From positions 1 through 41,994 of the forward strand of contig JALGXV010000002.1 of assembly GCA_029821885.1 (NCBI GenBank): DNA of 41,994 nucleotides. The letters run 5' to 3'. This document shows positions 33,058 through 41,994 of the stretch, piece by piece. Each line of letters begins with the position of its first letter. Within the stretch, counting starts at the first letter, position 1. Source of the DNA: Candidatus Hebobacteria bacterium (GTDB lineage: Bacteria; Armatimonadota; Hebobacteria; Hebobacterales; Hebobacteraceae). The notes beneath the pieces are model-generated. The model was not told the origin of the DNA and ran no database searches. It saw nothing but the letters and a program-made list of their open reading frames with translations. Made by a program: the position numbers and the translations under genes.

Positions 33058-34677
33058 ATGACCGACGTGAGCATCTGTATCCCCATCTACAACAGCGCTT
33101 CTGTGGTCGCGAACTGCCTGTGCGCGCTGCCAGAGGCGTGCGGGGGGTTGAGGTGGGAGGCGATTCTGGTGGACAATGCCTCGACGGATGGGGGCGGGAG
33201 GCTCGTGGCGGCGGAGTTCCCCCAGGTAAGGCTGATCGTCAACGACGAGAACAAAGGATTCGCGGCGGCGAGCAACCAGGCTGCGGCGGCCGGACACGGT
33301 CGGTACCTGCTCCTGCTCAATGCTGACACGGTGCCAGCACCGGGATCGCTGGCGCGGCTCGCCGAGTTCCTGGAGAAGAACCCGCGGGCGGCGGCGGTGG
33401 GGCCGCGGCTGCGCCGCCCCGATGGGCGAACGCAGACGTCGATCCACCCGATCCCGACGCTTCGTAATCAGCTTCTGCGCCTGGCCGGCCTCAATACGAC
33501 GAGCCTCGCGCGACTGCGGATGCGAGGGCATACGCCCCGGCCGGTGGCAGCGCTGCTGGGCGCGTGTATGATGATTCCGCGCGAGGCGTGGGAGGAGATC
33601 GGTCCGCTGGACGAGAGGTTCTTCTTCTACCTGGAGGACACGGACTGGTGTCTGCGGGCGCGGAAGCGCGGCCGGCAAGTGTACTATTGGCCGCAGCCGG
33701 AGGTGGTGCACGTGGGGGGCGCTTCGGCGCTCGGCCTGGGGGCTGAGCGAAAGGCGCTGTATTACGAGAGCCTGGTGACGTTCTTCGAGGTGCACTATGG
33801 AGAGCGCGCCGCCGGGCGACTGAGGGCGGCGCTACGGGTGCGGGGGTATCGTCCTCCAACGACATCCGAGGGAGTGGTGAGCAGAGCGGAAGAGTCGGAT
33901 TGTGGCTCGGGCGCGGCTGTCTCGGCGGTGGTGTTGGCGCGGGACGAGGAGGAGGACCTGCCCGAGTGTCTGGAGAGCCTGGGGTGGGCGCACGAGATCG
34001 TGGTGGTGGTGTCGGCAGAGAGCGTGGATAAGAGCGCGGAGGTGGCAAGGCGGTACACAGAGCGGGTGCTGGTGCGGCCGTGGGAGGGGTTCGCGCGGGT
34101 GCGGAACTGGGCCATCGAGCAGGCCGCAGGGCCGTGGGTGCTCATGGTCGACGCGGACGAGCGGGTGACGCCGAGACTGATGGATGAGATTCGGGAGGCG
34201 GTGGCAGGGCCGGGGCCGGCGGCTTATGGGATCCCCCGGGCGTTCTTCTTCTGCGGACACCAGCTGCGACATGGAGGGTGCTGGCCGGATGAGGTGCTGC
34301 GGCTCTTTCGGCGGGACGCGGGGCGGTACGGAGAGCGGCACGTACACGAGCGGTTCCACGCGACCGGGCGGGTGGGGAGATTGAGGGAGCCGCTGTTGCA
34401 CTACGCGTACCGGGATATGGAGGAGTATTTCGAGAAGTTCTCTCGCTATGCAGAGTTGGCGGCCCAGGACCTGTGGGAGAGGGGCCGGCGGGCGCGGCTG
34501 CGGGAATGGGTGTCGCCGGGGTTCACGTTCTTCAACCGGTATGTGCTCAAGGGCGGCTTTCTGGACGGCGCGCCGGGGCTGGTATACAGTGCGCTGGGAG
34601 CGGCGTTTGTGCTGGCGCGGACGGCGCGGCTGTGGGAGATGGAAGGGGGACGGCCCGAACAAGGGAGGCACGAATGA
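33058..34677 (+). CDS. fused GT2-GT2 glycosyltransferase (rhamnosyltransferase-like + WaaE-like)
   Basis: This 539-residue protein carries two GT-A domains. Residues about 4-275 are a GT2 of the rhamnosyltransferase/WbbL type: VSICIPIYNSASVVANCL, ILVDNASTDGG, NENKGFAAASNQ-like NDENKGFAAASNQA, DxD-like LLNADTVPAPGS (Asp90), and FFFYLEDTDWCLRARKRG. Residues about 286-539 resemble WaaE/KdtX core beta-glucosyltransferases: VSAVVLARDEEEDLPECLES, EIVVVVSAESVDKSAEVARR, WVLMVDADERVTPRLMDEI and a C-terminal region with FSRYAELAAQDLW and GFTFFNRYVLKGGFLDG. The coding strand is markedly G-rich, with GTG, CGG and GGG codons favoured over the GTC, CGC and GGC of neighbours. The ATG at 33058 is reasonable though its ribosome binding site is weak. 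The adenylyltransferase overlaps by ATGA. Confidence 0.88.
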   Translation: MTDVSICIPIYNSASVVANCLCALPEACGGLRWEAILVDNASTDGGGRLVAAEFPQVRLIVNDENKGFAAASNQAAAAGHGRYLLLLNADTVPAPGSLARLAEFLEKNPRAAAVGPRLRRPDGRTQTSIHPIPTLRNQLLRLAGLNTTSLARLRMRGHTPRPVAALLGACMMIPREAWEEIGPLDERFFFYLEDTDWCLRARKRGRQVYYWPQPEVVHVGGASALGLGAERKALYYESLVTFFEVHYGERAAGRLRAALRVRGYRPPTTSEGVVSRAEESDCGSGAAVSAVVLARDEEEDLPECLESLGWAHEIVVVVSAESVDKSAEVARRYTERVLVRPWEGFARVRNWAIEQAAGPWVLMVDADERVTPRLMDEIREAVAGPGPAAYGIPRAFFFCGHQLRHGGCWPDEVLRLFRRDAGRYGERHVHERFHATGRVGRLREPLLHYAYRDMEEYFEKFSRYAELAAQDLWERGRRARLREWVSPGFTFFNRYVLKGGFLDGAPGLVYSALGAAFVLARTARLWEMEGGRPEQGRHE

Positions 34678-35189
34678 GCGGCGCGTCGGGACCGAGGAAG
34701 GCGGGTGAGAAGATCGTATCGCGAGAAGAGGCGAAGCCACGAGTTGAGAGGTGGCGCCAAGAGGGCAAGCGCGTCGCCTACGCCAACGGGTGCTTCGATC
34801 TCCTTCACATCGGCCACGTGCGGACGCTGGAGGCCGCGCGCCAACATGGAGACGTTCTCGTTGTCGGGCTGAACTCAGACGCATCGGCGCGACGGCTCAA
34901 GGGGGAAGGGCGACCGCTCTATAGCGAACGCGAGAGGGCCGAGATGATTGCGGCTCTGGCCTGCGTCGATCTGGTGGTGATCTTCCCAGAGGTCAGCTCG
35001 CTCCCCCTCATAATGGCCCTGAAGCCAGACGTGTGGGTGAAGGGCGGGGACTATGTACTCGAGACCGTGAACCAGGAGGAGCGCGCCTTCGTGGAGAGCT
35101 ACGGGGGGCAGGTGGCTCTGGCGGAGCACGTCGAGGGGGTGTCCGCGAGCGACTTGATCGCGCGCGTGAAGTCCCTCCCCGAGAGCTGA
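34674..35189 (+). CDS. rfaE2: D-glycero-beta-D-manno-heptose 1-phosphate adenylyltransferase
   Basis: This 171-residue nucleotidyltransferase is equivalent to the C-terminal domain of E. coli HldE (also called HldC or RfaE2). It makes ADP-heptose from heptose-1-phosphate. The cytidylyltransferase-like motif NGCFDLLHIGHVRTL has HIGH at residues 45-48. VVGLNSDASARRLKG, then GRPLYSERERAEMIAAL, and KPDVWVKGGDY are diagnostic; EHVEGVSASDLI closes the domain. The sugar kinase half of HldE is not fused and not in the window. The ATG overlaps the preceding stop (ATGA). It is the last gene of the operon. Its presence supports heptose as a core sugar and the GT9 enzymes as heptosyltransferases. Confidence 0.93.
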   Translation: MSGASGPRKAGEKIVSREEAKPRVERWRQEGKRVAYANGCFDLLHIGHVRTLEAARQHGDVLVVGLNSDASARRLKGEGRPLYSERERAEMIAALACVDLVVIFPEVSSLPLIMALKPDVWVKGGDYVLETVNQEERAFVESYGGQVALAEHVEGVSASDLIARVKSLPES

Positions 35190-35206
35190 CCGCGCCGGGG
35201 CGCCAC

Positions 35207-35229
35207 AGCCGCCGGCCGCGCGCGCGGCT
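35207..35229. terminator. weak hairpin at the end of the envelope operon
   Basis: AGCCGC (35207-35212) pairs with GCGGCT (35224-35229) around a GC-rich loop that can pair internally in several ways. It sits in the 39-base gap between convergent rfaE2 and cvpA. No T-run follows. Confidence 0.3.
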
Positions 35230-35711
35230 CACCAATTGCCCAAGTTCTGGAGCGCCTGGACGACTCGGTGGTAGCTGCGGAACTGGACAATCTCATGGCC
35301 CATGAAGCTGTTGAGCACCGTGGCGGCGAAGGCCGTGTCCGCGTAGGCCGTCAGCATCACCCGGAAGAAGAAGTGGGCCGCGATTATCCCCGACGCGACC
35401 CCGAGGATACCTCCCACAACGGGATCGAGCACATCTAGGGACATCAGAGTCGTCTCATAGATCAACTTCGTCGCGATGACGATGAGCACGACGAGGACGA
35501 CGAAGATCATCGTCATCCAGAAGGCCTCGGCGCTCGCTTCGGACGACATGAGTGGCGCCGTCTGCGCGAGCCATCCGGAGGCGACAATGGAGATCTTGAG
35601 GGCAATGATGCCGCCAACGAAGTCGAATATCGCTCGGCCAAATCCGCGCAGGCTTTCCAGCCAGGCAATAGCAACGATCAGCAGGATAGCGACGACATCG
35701 AACCAGGTCAT
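35229..35711 (-). CDS. CvpA family membrane protein
   Basis: This 160-residue protein has four hydrophobic helices (about residues 5-20, 30-50, 67-90 and 100-122). The CvpA pattern is visible: FDVVAILLIVAIAWLESLRG, then GFGRAIFDFVGGIIAL and LDPVVGGILGVASGIIAAHF. CvpA-like proteins are inner-membrane proteins linked to colicin V export and envelope integrity; their mechanism is unknown. The start overlaps the stop of the upstream amrB gene by four bases on the minus strand, so the two are co-translated. The gene converges with the lipid A/core operon. Confidence 0.87.
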   Translation of the reverse strand: MTWFDVVAILLIVAIAWLESLRGFGRAIFDFVGGIIALKISIVASGWLAQTAPLMSSEASAEAFWMTMIFVVLVVLIVIATKLIYETTLMSLDVLDPVVGGILGVASGIIAAHFFFRVMLTAYADTAFAATVLNSFMGHEIVQFRSYHRVVQALQNLGNW

Positions 35712-36601
35712 CGGGCACCACCTCCATCACGTCGGATCGCGAGGGAGGCGTAGCCTACGACACTGCGGCGATCGCCGAGGACGTCCCCCGATGTGTAGTA
35801 GCGCAGCATCTCCGCGCGTCGGGCACCACGAGCGCGGCCATACGAGATGGCCGTGGCCACCGGCACGGGACCGCACATTGAGATACCCCGCGTGTAGACC
35901 GTCCTCAGCAGGCCGGTCGCGTCCAAGGCCTCGATGGCGTCCAGCGCGCGTCTGTCCTCCCGCTCGGCCACATCGTGGGGCACCTGATGGGAGAAGTCCG
36001 TGCTGGCGACGACAACCGCCCGCGCGTCGCCGACGGCCTCCGCAATCACCTGCCCCAGCTCCGCCGCATCCGCGACCGCTGACTCTACGTCCGCCGAAGG
36101 ATGCGACCGGATGCAAATGGGTGCGATCTTCGGCACTGTATCTGCGTAGACGAACTGGAGAAAGGGCACCTGGACCTCAAGCGAATGCTCGTTCCGATGG
36201 GCCTGCTCGTCGTGCTCAAGGAGAGGGCTCGAATCCAGCAGCCGCCGGCCGAGCTCCGTATCGATGGGAACATCTCCCAGGGGAGTGCGCCAGGCATCGA
36301 CCAGCGAGATGGCCGCCTGTTTTGAGGCGAGGTAGTGACTCGGGCCGAGGATGACCACGACCTCTGGGAGACCGTCAGCGGCGAGCGCGGAGAAGCCCTG
36401 AGCGGCTGCGGGCCCGGAGAACATGTAGCCGGCGTGGGGGCTGACGACAGCCTCGATTTCGGCCGGCCCTTGTGCGTTCACCTGGGGCAAGGAGCCAGGG
36501 CCGAGCGGATGAAGGAAGCACTCGCGCAGAGAGGCGAGCAGAGCCTGTTCGCTGCCCTCGTAGAACTGCCCGGCGACTGCAGGTCGCCGCACCTCAGGCA
36601 T
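35708..36601 (-). CDS. amrB: AmmeMemoRadiSam system protein B (MEMO1 family)
   Basis: This 297-residue protein is of the MEMO1/AmrB family. It opens with VRRPAVAGQFYEGSEQALLA, and has VVSPHAGYMFSGPAAAQGFS with the conserved histidine, VVILGPSHYL, NEHSLEVQVPFLQFVY, AVVVASTDFSHQVP and CGPVPVATAI. These histidine, aspartate and cysteine positions correspond to the metal-centre and active-site residues of the dioxygenase-like fold. In many genomes AmrB partners with AMMECR1 (AmrA) and a radical SAM enzyme (AmrS); neither is nearby here. GGGAGGGAGGAGAG precedes the ATG at 36601. It is divergent from the GT4 gene and overlaps cvpA. The precise reaction is unknown. Confidence 0.9.
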   Translation of the reverse strand: MPEVRRPAVAGQFYEGSEQALLASLRECFLHPLGPGSLPQVNAQGPAEIEAVVSPHAGYMFSGPAAAQGFSALAADGLPEVVVILGPSHYLASKQAAISLVDAWRTPLGDVPIDTELGRRLLDSSPLLEHDEQAHRNEHSLEVQVPFLQFVYADTVPKIAPICIRSHPSADVESAVADAAELGQVIAEAVGDARAVVVASTDFSHQVPHDVAEREDRRALDAIEALDATGLLRTVYTRGISMCGPVPVATAISYGRARGARRAEMLRYYTSGDVLGDRRSVVGYASLAIRRDGGGAR

Positions 36602-36634
36602 CTCTCCTCCCTCCCGTGCCTCGTCCCGCCGCCG

Positions 36635-36664
36635 TTGACGTGGGCCTCAACTCCGTGCTATCCT
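36635..36664 (+). promoter_or_regulatory. sigma70-type promoter of the GT4-glmS unit
   Basis: TTGACG (36635-36640) and TATCCT (36659-36664) are separated by 18 bases. Transcription would begin near 36671, about 48 bases before the glycosyltransferase ATG. The match is good in a GC-rich intergenic region between divergent genes. Confidence 0.6.
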
Positions 36665-36718
36665 ACCGCCGTCGGCCCCGGTACGGCCGCGCTGCGCAGC
36701 CTGGCGGCAGACACGCAC

Positions 36719-37885
36719 ATGCGAATTGCCCTTTTCACCGAGTGCTATCGGCCCATCGTCAATGGGGTCGTGGTTTCGGTGTCCACCTTCGCCGGGGAGC
36801 TCAGGAAGCTAGGGCATGAGGTCCACATCGTCGCGCCGGAGTTCCCCGACTACGAAGAGACCGATCCCTCTGTGCACCGGCTGCCCTCACTCTGCCCGCC
36901 CACGAGCCCCCGCTACCCAATCGCACTCCCGTACAGCGGATACCGGCTCCGTGCCCTCTTCAAGGACCGCCCACCCGATGTCATACACGCGCAGCATCCG
37001 TTCACCTGCTGCCGAGAAGGCAGACGGTGGGCACGCCGATTGCCGTGTCCTCTGGTATTTACATACCACACTCTCATACGCTCGTATGCGCACTACGTGC
37101 CCTTGCCACGCCCTCTGGTCCGGGCGGCCGCGGTATGGGTGAGCCGGAGCTTCTCGAACTCAGCCAAGCACGTCGTTGTTCCCACGCGGGGGGTCAGCGA
37201 TCTGCTTCGCAGCTACGGCGTGCACCGCCCTATCGCGGTCATCCCCACGGGAATCGACCTGGACCTGATCCGATCATCCCAGCGACAGCCGGTGCGGGCC
37301 CGGTTGGGCATCCCGGACGGTGTCCCCTTGATCGCCTACTCGGGCAGGATTGCTCTGGAGAAGAACTTGGGCCTTCTGCTGCGAGCACTGTCAATACTGC
37401 GGCGAGACGGCGGAGACGCCCATGTGGTGCTGATTGGCGGCGGGCCGTGGGAGGACGAGGCCGCCCGAATTGCCTGCGCCGCGAGCGTGACCGACCAAGT
37501 GCACATCACTGGATACGTGGACCGCGGCGAGGTCTTCAACTGGCTTTCCGAAGCGGACGTCTTCGCCTTCCCATCTCTCACCGATACCCAGGGCGTGGCG
37601 GTGCTGGAAGCGATGGCGCTGGGCGTGCCCGCGGTCGCAGTTCGATCCGGGGCCGTGGAGGACGTGATCCGGGACCGCGTCGATGGCCTCATCGTTGACC
37701 CGACGGCGGAGGCCCTGGCCGAAGGTCTCGGGAAGGTGCTGGCGGATGGGGCTCTACGGGCGCGGCTGGCAGGTCAGACGATACCGCGCGCCGAAGAGTT
37801 CTCTGCCGGCCGGATGGCGGAGAAGCTGGTCCGCGTCTACGAGAGAAGCCTCGCCGGCTGTGCCCCCGAGTTGGGGGATACTTAG
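36719..37885 (+). CDS. GT4 family glycosyltransferase (diacylglycerol glucosyltransferase/mannosyltransferase-like)
   Basis: This 388-residue GT-B enzyme begins MRIALFTECYRPIVNGVVVS, the opening typical of GT4 enzymes that glycosylate diacylglycerol or phosphatidylinositol-like lipids. It has DVIHAQHPFTCC, FTYHTLIRSYAHYVPLP, VIPTGIDLDLI, YSGRIALEKNLGLLL, VHITGYVDRGEVFNWLSEAD and SLTDTQGVAVLEAMALGVPA. The lipid-acceptor assignment rests on the N-terminal NGV and YHT segments and is moderate. It might instead act on a soluble sugar acceptor. The ATG at 36719 is chosen from the domain start; the ribosome binding site is weak. glmS starts 33 bases after the stop, so the two are likely co-transcribed. 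Confidence 0.88.
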   Translation: MRIALFTECYRPIVNGVVVSVSTFAGELRKLGHEVHIVAPEFPDYEETDPSVHRLPSLCPPTSPRYPIALPYSGYRLRALFKDRPPDVIHAQHPFTCCREGRRWARRLPCPLVFTYHTLIRSYAHYVPLPRPLVRAAAVWVSRSFSNSAKHVVVPTRGVSDLLRSYGVHRPIAVIPTGIDLDLIRSSQRQPVRARLGIPDGVPLIAYSGRIALEKNLGLLLRALSILRRDGGDAHVVLIGGGPWEDEAARIACAASVTDQVHITGYVDRGEVFNWLSEADVFAFPSLTDTQGVAVLEAMALGVPAVAVRSGAVEDVIRDRVDGLIVDPTAEALAEGLGKVLADGALRARLAGQTIPRAEEFSAGRMAEKLVRVYERSLAGCAPELGDT

Positions 37886-37917
37886 GTTACCCTAGGAGTT
37901 GGAGGCAGCAGTAAGCA

Positions 37918-39753
<1,836 letters not shown>

Positions 39754-39757
39754 CCGC

Positions 39758-39786
39758 CAGCGACCTTCCTGCCCACAAGGTCGCTG
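39758..39786 (+). terminator. hairpin after glmS
   Basis: CAGCGACCTT (39758-39767) and AAGGTCGCTG (39777-39786) form ten perfect pairs around a 9-base loop, starting five bases after the glmS stop. No T-run follows, so it may be a factor-dependent terminator or RNA-stabilising hairpin. Confidence 0.55.
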
Positions 39787-39876
39787 AGAGGGCGTGCGGT
39801 TGTGCCCATGTCTCACACCTGAGTTGCTCGCCTCGGCAGAGCACATCTGCCCCGGTGAGCGGAGGGGGTCCCTGCT

Positions 39877-41463
39877 GTGGATTCACGCTGGCGTGCCGAG
39901 GGAGAGGGGCGGGCTATTCGGGGACGTCTGGCGGGAGCCGCGTTGGTCTGGCTCGTTTTCTCCTGCGGGGTGGCCGTCATGGGTCTGGAGATGTCGGCCT
40001 CGCGGCTCATCGCGCCTTACTTCGGCAGCACACTGTCCGTGTGGACGAGCCTCATCGGCCTGGTGCTCATCTTCCTCACCGCTGGCTACTACCTTGGCGG
40101 GGCCGTTGCCGACCGTCACCCGTCGCGCAGCTTGCTGGGAATGCTCGTGATGCTGGCCGGCGCTGTCACCATCGTCGTGCCGCTGGCGAGCAAATGGGTG
40201 CTCGAGGCGGCCTGGAGCCTGACGCCCCGGGTCGGGCTGCTTGCGTCCTCGCTGGTCGGGACGTTTGCGCTCTTCTGCATTCCCATGCTGCTGCTTGGCT
40301 GCGTATGCCCGTTTACCATGAAGCTCAGTATACACGACCTGGGGCGGACCGGCCGCTCCTCGGCCCGCATCTACGCCATCTCCGCGCTGGGGAGTGTCGT
40401 CGGCACGTTCCTGCCGGCCCTCGTGATGATCGACCGATGGGGCGTGCGCCGCTCCATTATGGCTTTCGGCCTGCTGTTGCTGGCCGCCGGGCTGCTCTTC
40501 GCGGCCCGGCCCCGGCTGCTCCCCCTGATCTCTGTGGGCCTTCTGATTCTGGTTCCGCTGCCGCCGATGCTGTCGGCCGAAGGAGTGATCGCGCAGCAGG
40601 AGTCGTCATACAACTACCTGCAGGTTGTCGAGAAGGAAGACGCCCGATTGCTGATCGTCGACTGGGGGGCCTTCTCCTACTACTCGCCCGGCAGCTTCCG
40701 CACGCACCAGTACTTCGACTACCTGCTGTTGGCCCCGCTCCTGCGCTCCCAGCCCCCAGGCCAGTGGCTGAGGGATGTGCTTATCGTTGGGCTCGGCTCG
40801 GGTACCGTTGCCAAGCAGATCAGCCAGGCCTACGGGCCGCTGCCAATCGACGGTGTCGAGATCGACCCGGCCATCGTGGGGCTCGGGCGCCGCTACTTCG
40901 ACATGACAGAACCTAACCTGCGCGTGCACGTCACCGATGGTCGCGCCTTCTTGGGCAGCTGCGGCCAGCAGTATGACTGGGTGGTCATCGATGCCTATCA
41001 GGGGTCCGACATTCCCTTCCACCTTATCACGCGCGAGTTCTTCCAGCAGGTGCGTGAGAGCATGCGCCCGGACGGCGTAGTCGCCGTCAACATCGCCTGG
41101 TGGGACCCCGACGCACCAGAGCTGCTGGCCCGCGTCGCTGCGACGGTGAGAGCGGTGTTCCCGTCCGTCTACACGATCACAGGCATCTCCAGGCGATCGG
41201 GCGCCGTGCTGCTGGCCGGCTCCGAAGATACATCGTGCGATCACCTTCTGGCAAATGCGAATGCCCTTGCGCACCACGGCCTGGTCGAGATTGCGCAGGA
41301 GGTCCGTCAGGCGGGGCCTCCGGACATCCGCCCGGCCCAGGCACAAGGTCGTCCGTTCACAGACGATAGAGCCCCCATCGAGAGGATCGCAGACCGATAC
41401 TACCGGCAGCTCCGCCAGAGAAGGCACACGGCCGAATGGGAGGCCGTGAGTCTTGCGGAGTGA
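39877..41463 (+). CDS. membrane-fused spermidine synthase-like protein
   Basis: This 528-residue protein has about seven membrane helices in residues 20-240, beginning LAGAALVWLVFSCGVAVMGL and including SASRLIAPYFGSTLSVWTSL. A soluble domain of about 280 residues with the spermidine synthase fold follows. It has VLIVGLGSGTVAKQISQAYG (near residue 302, the SAM/decarboxy-SAM loop), DGVEIDPAIVGLGRRYF, VTDGRAFLG and WVVIDAYQGSDIPFHLITRE. Such fusions are widespread in bacteria and annotated as spermidine synthase, but the real product is usually untested. The GTG start at 39877 has GGAGGGGG 11 bases upstream. The membrane part suggests a lipid-linked or exported product, which is inference. Confidence 0.87.
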   Translation: MDSRWRAEGEGRAIRGRLAGAALVWLVFSCGVAVMGLEMSASRLIAPYFGSTLSVWTSLIGLVLIFLTAGYYLGGAVADRHPSRSLLGMLVMLAGAVTIVVPLASKWVLEAAWSLTPRVGLLASSLVGTFALFCIPMLLLGCVCPFTMKLSIHDLGRTGRSSARIYAISALGSVVGTFLPALVMIDRWGVRRSIMAFGLLLLAAGLLFAARPRLLPLISVGLLILVPLPPMLSAEGVIAQQESSYNYLQVVEKEDARLLIVDWGAFSYYSPGSFRTHQYFDYLLLAPLLRSQPPGQWLRDVLIVGLGSGTVAKQISQAYGPLPIDGVEIDPAIVGLGRRYFDMTEPNLRVHVTDGRAFLGSCGQQYDWVVIDAYQGSDIPFHLITREFFQQVRESMRPDGVVAVNIAWWDPDAPELLARVAATVRAVFPSVYTITGISRRSGAVLLAGSEDTSCDHLLANANALAHHGLVEIAQEVRQAGPPDIRPAQAQGRPFTDDRAPIERIADRYYRQLRQRRHTAEWEAVSLAE

Positions 41464-41585
41464 GTGGCGCTGTTGGGCACGCGCAGCGGGATTAGAAGGC
41501 CAGCCCCGCGCGAGGTAACTTAGGGCGACAAGCTGGCGCCCGATTCAGCGGCGCCGGCGCGAGATCCTGTTTCGAGGCACTGGAG

Positions 41586-41825
41586 ATGGCCGGGGGTAGA
41601 GATCTCTTGCCGCGATCCCCGCGGTGGCTGAACGCACTGATATGGTCTTCAGGCTTGGGCGCGGCCCTCTTCTTCCTCTGGCGCGCGCTCTTCTCGGACG
41701 CCGAGCCGAGCTGTGTGCCATTGGGGTTTGCGACCGTGTTGGCCCGCCTGCTGGCCTGTATCATGCTGCCGGCAGTGCTTGCTGTGACGCTGCTCGCACG
41801 GGCCGTCCGATGGGTCTCGGAGTAG
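41586..41825 (+). CDS. small two-helix membrane protein, unknown
   Basis: This 79-residue protein has two hydrophobic segments (about residues 17-37 and 47-70), a short basic N-terminus (MAGGRDLLPRSPRWL) and a C-terminus ARAVRWVSE. CGAGGCACTGGAG in front of the ATG gives GAGG at 8 bases. The codon choice is G/C-rich in third positions as in the neighbours. No family is recognised. It lies 122 bases after the spermidine-synthase-like gene on the same strand and converges with the DUF72 gene. Confidence 0.5.
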   Translation: MAGGRDLLPRSPRWLNALIWSSGLGAALFFLWRALFSDAEPSCVPLGFATVLARLLACIMLPAVLAVTLLARAVRWVSE

Positions 41826-41869
41826 GCTCCCGTAGTCTGGCGGAGTCGGCCTGCGACTAAGCCGAGAGC

Positions 41870-41994
41870 CTATACGGCAGCTGCATCTTCCTCAGCAAGC
41901 AGGCTCTCCATGTCGGCCGCGTTCTTGGCCGCCTGCGCCTGGAAGCAGTTGTTCATGAACACGTAGACCACGTCTGTCTGCTCGTCGAGCTTGC
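41870..41994 (-). CDS. DUF72-like family protein, C-terminal fragment running off the right edge
   Basis: The reverse strand encodes 40 residues ending in a TAG stop at 41870-41872. The segment DVVYVFMNNCFQAQAAKNAA resembles the C-terminal strand-helix of DUF72 (YecE-like) TIM-barrel proteins, whose usual form is VYVYFNN-x(n)-A-x2-NA. The tail is Ala/Glu-rich (LLAEEDAAAV). The rest of the gene lies beyond the window. DUF72 proteins have no established activity. The resemblance is short but specific. Confidence 0.65.
   Translation of the reverse strand, partial: KLDEQTDVVYVFMNNCFQAQAAKNAADMESLLAEEDAAAV

Noticed and set aside
37886-37917. A possible glmS ribozyme before glmS
   Set aside because: Only 32 bases separate glmS from the preceding gene, too short for the ribozyme core.
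39835-39851. Small palindrome GGCAGA-GCACA-TCTGCC before the spermidine-synthase-like gene
   Set aside because: A six-pair stem of this kind is expected by chance in GC-rich DNA and has no T-run or conserved placement.

Overview
This window is about 42 kb of high-GC, gene-dense bacterial DNA. It carries nearly a full set of lipid A, Kdo and core-oligosaccharide genes, so the host has an LPS outer membrane. Other traits are a glycyl-radical enzyme with its activase (anaerobic or micro-oxic life), frequent GTG and TTG starts, many ATGA/GTGA overlaps, and GGAGG-type ribosome binding sites. This fits an uncultured Gram-negative lineage such as Armatimonadota, Hydrogenedentota or Planctomycetota relatives. 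That assignment is inference from gene content; no rRNA or tRNA gene was seen.

Region A (about 163-6454, plus strand) is a metabolic operon: a damaged FAD-dependent oxidoreductase, an MBL-fold hydrolase, a class V aminotransferase, a glycyl-radical enzyme (GRE) and its radical-SAM activase. The GRE has unusual active-site contexts, C-W-E around the thiyl cysteine and GGWCA around the radical glycine. This makes region A the best candidate for an undescribed catabolic pathway. Region B (6484-9336) holds a hemerythrin-like protein (minus), a UDP-GlcNAc 2-epimerase (plus) and a YihY/BrkB membrane protein (minus).

Region C (9676-13133, plus) pairs a small mutarotase with a bifunctional L-fucokinase/GDP-fucose pyrophosphorylase. 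That is enough to turn free L-fucose into GDP-fucose. A class I methyltransferase and a convergent B12-binding radical SAM protein follow. Region D (15272-20896) is looser: a DUF5658-like membrane protein, two tandem paralogous membrane proteins with type II secretion ATPase N-domain-like repeats, an MFS transporter, an SCP2 protein, a Mth938-like protein and a CARDB-domain exported protein. It contains several strong hairpins.

Region E (20997-35189, plus) is one 12-gene envelope operon behind a good sigma70 promoter: lpxC, fabZ, lpxA, lpxB-like, msbA-like, waaA, lpxK, lpxL-like, a GT9 heptosyltransferase, a GT4-GT9 fusion, a GT2-GT2 fusion and the heptose-1-phosphate adenylyltransferase. It covers lipid A acylation and assembly, Kdo addition, flipping and core sugar addition. 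No lpxD or UDP-diacylglucosamine hydrolase (lpxH/I) is present in the window.

Region F (35229 to the right edge) has CvpA and AmrB (minus, overlapping), then a GT4 glycosyltransferase with its own promoter and glmS (plus). After these come a membrane-bound spermidine-synthase-like protein, a small membrane protein and a truncated DUF72 gene (minus). glmS supplies glucosamine-6-phosphate for the UDP-GlcNAc used by region E.
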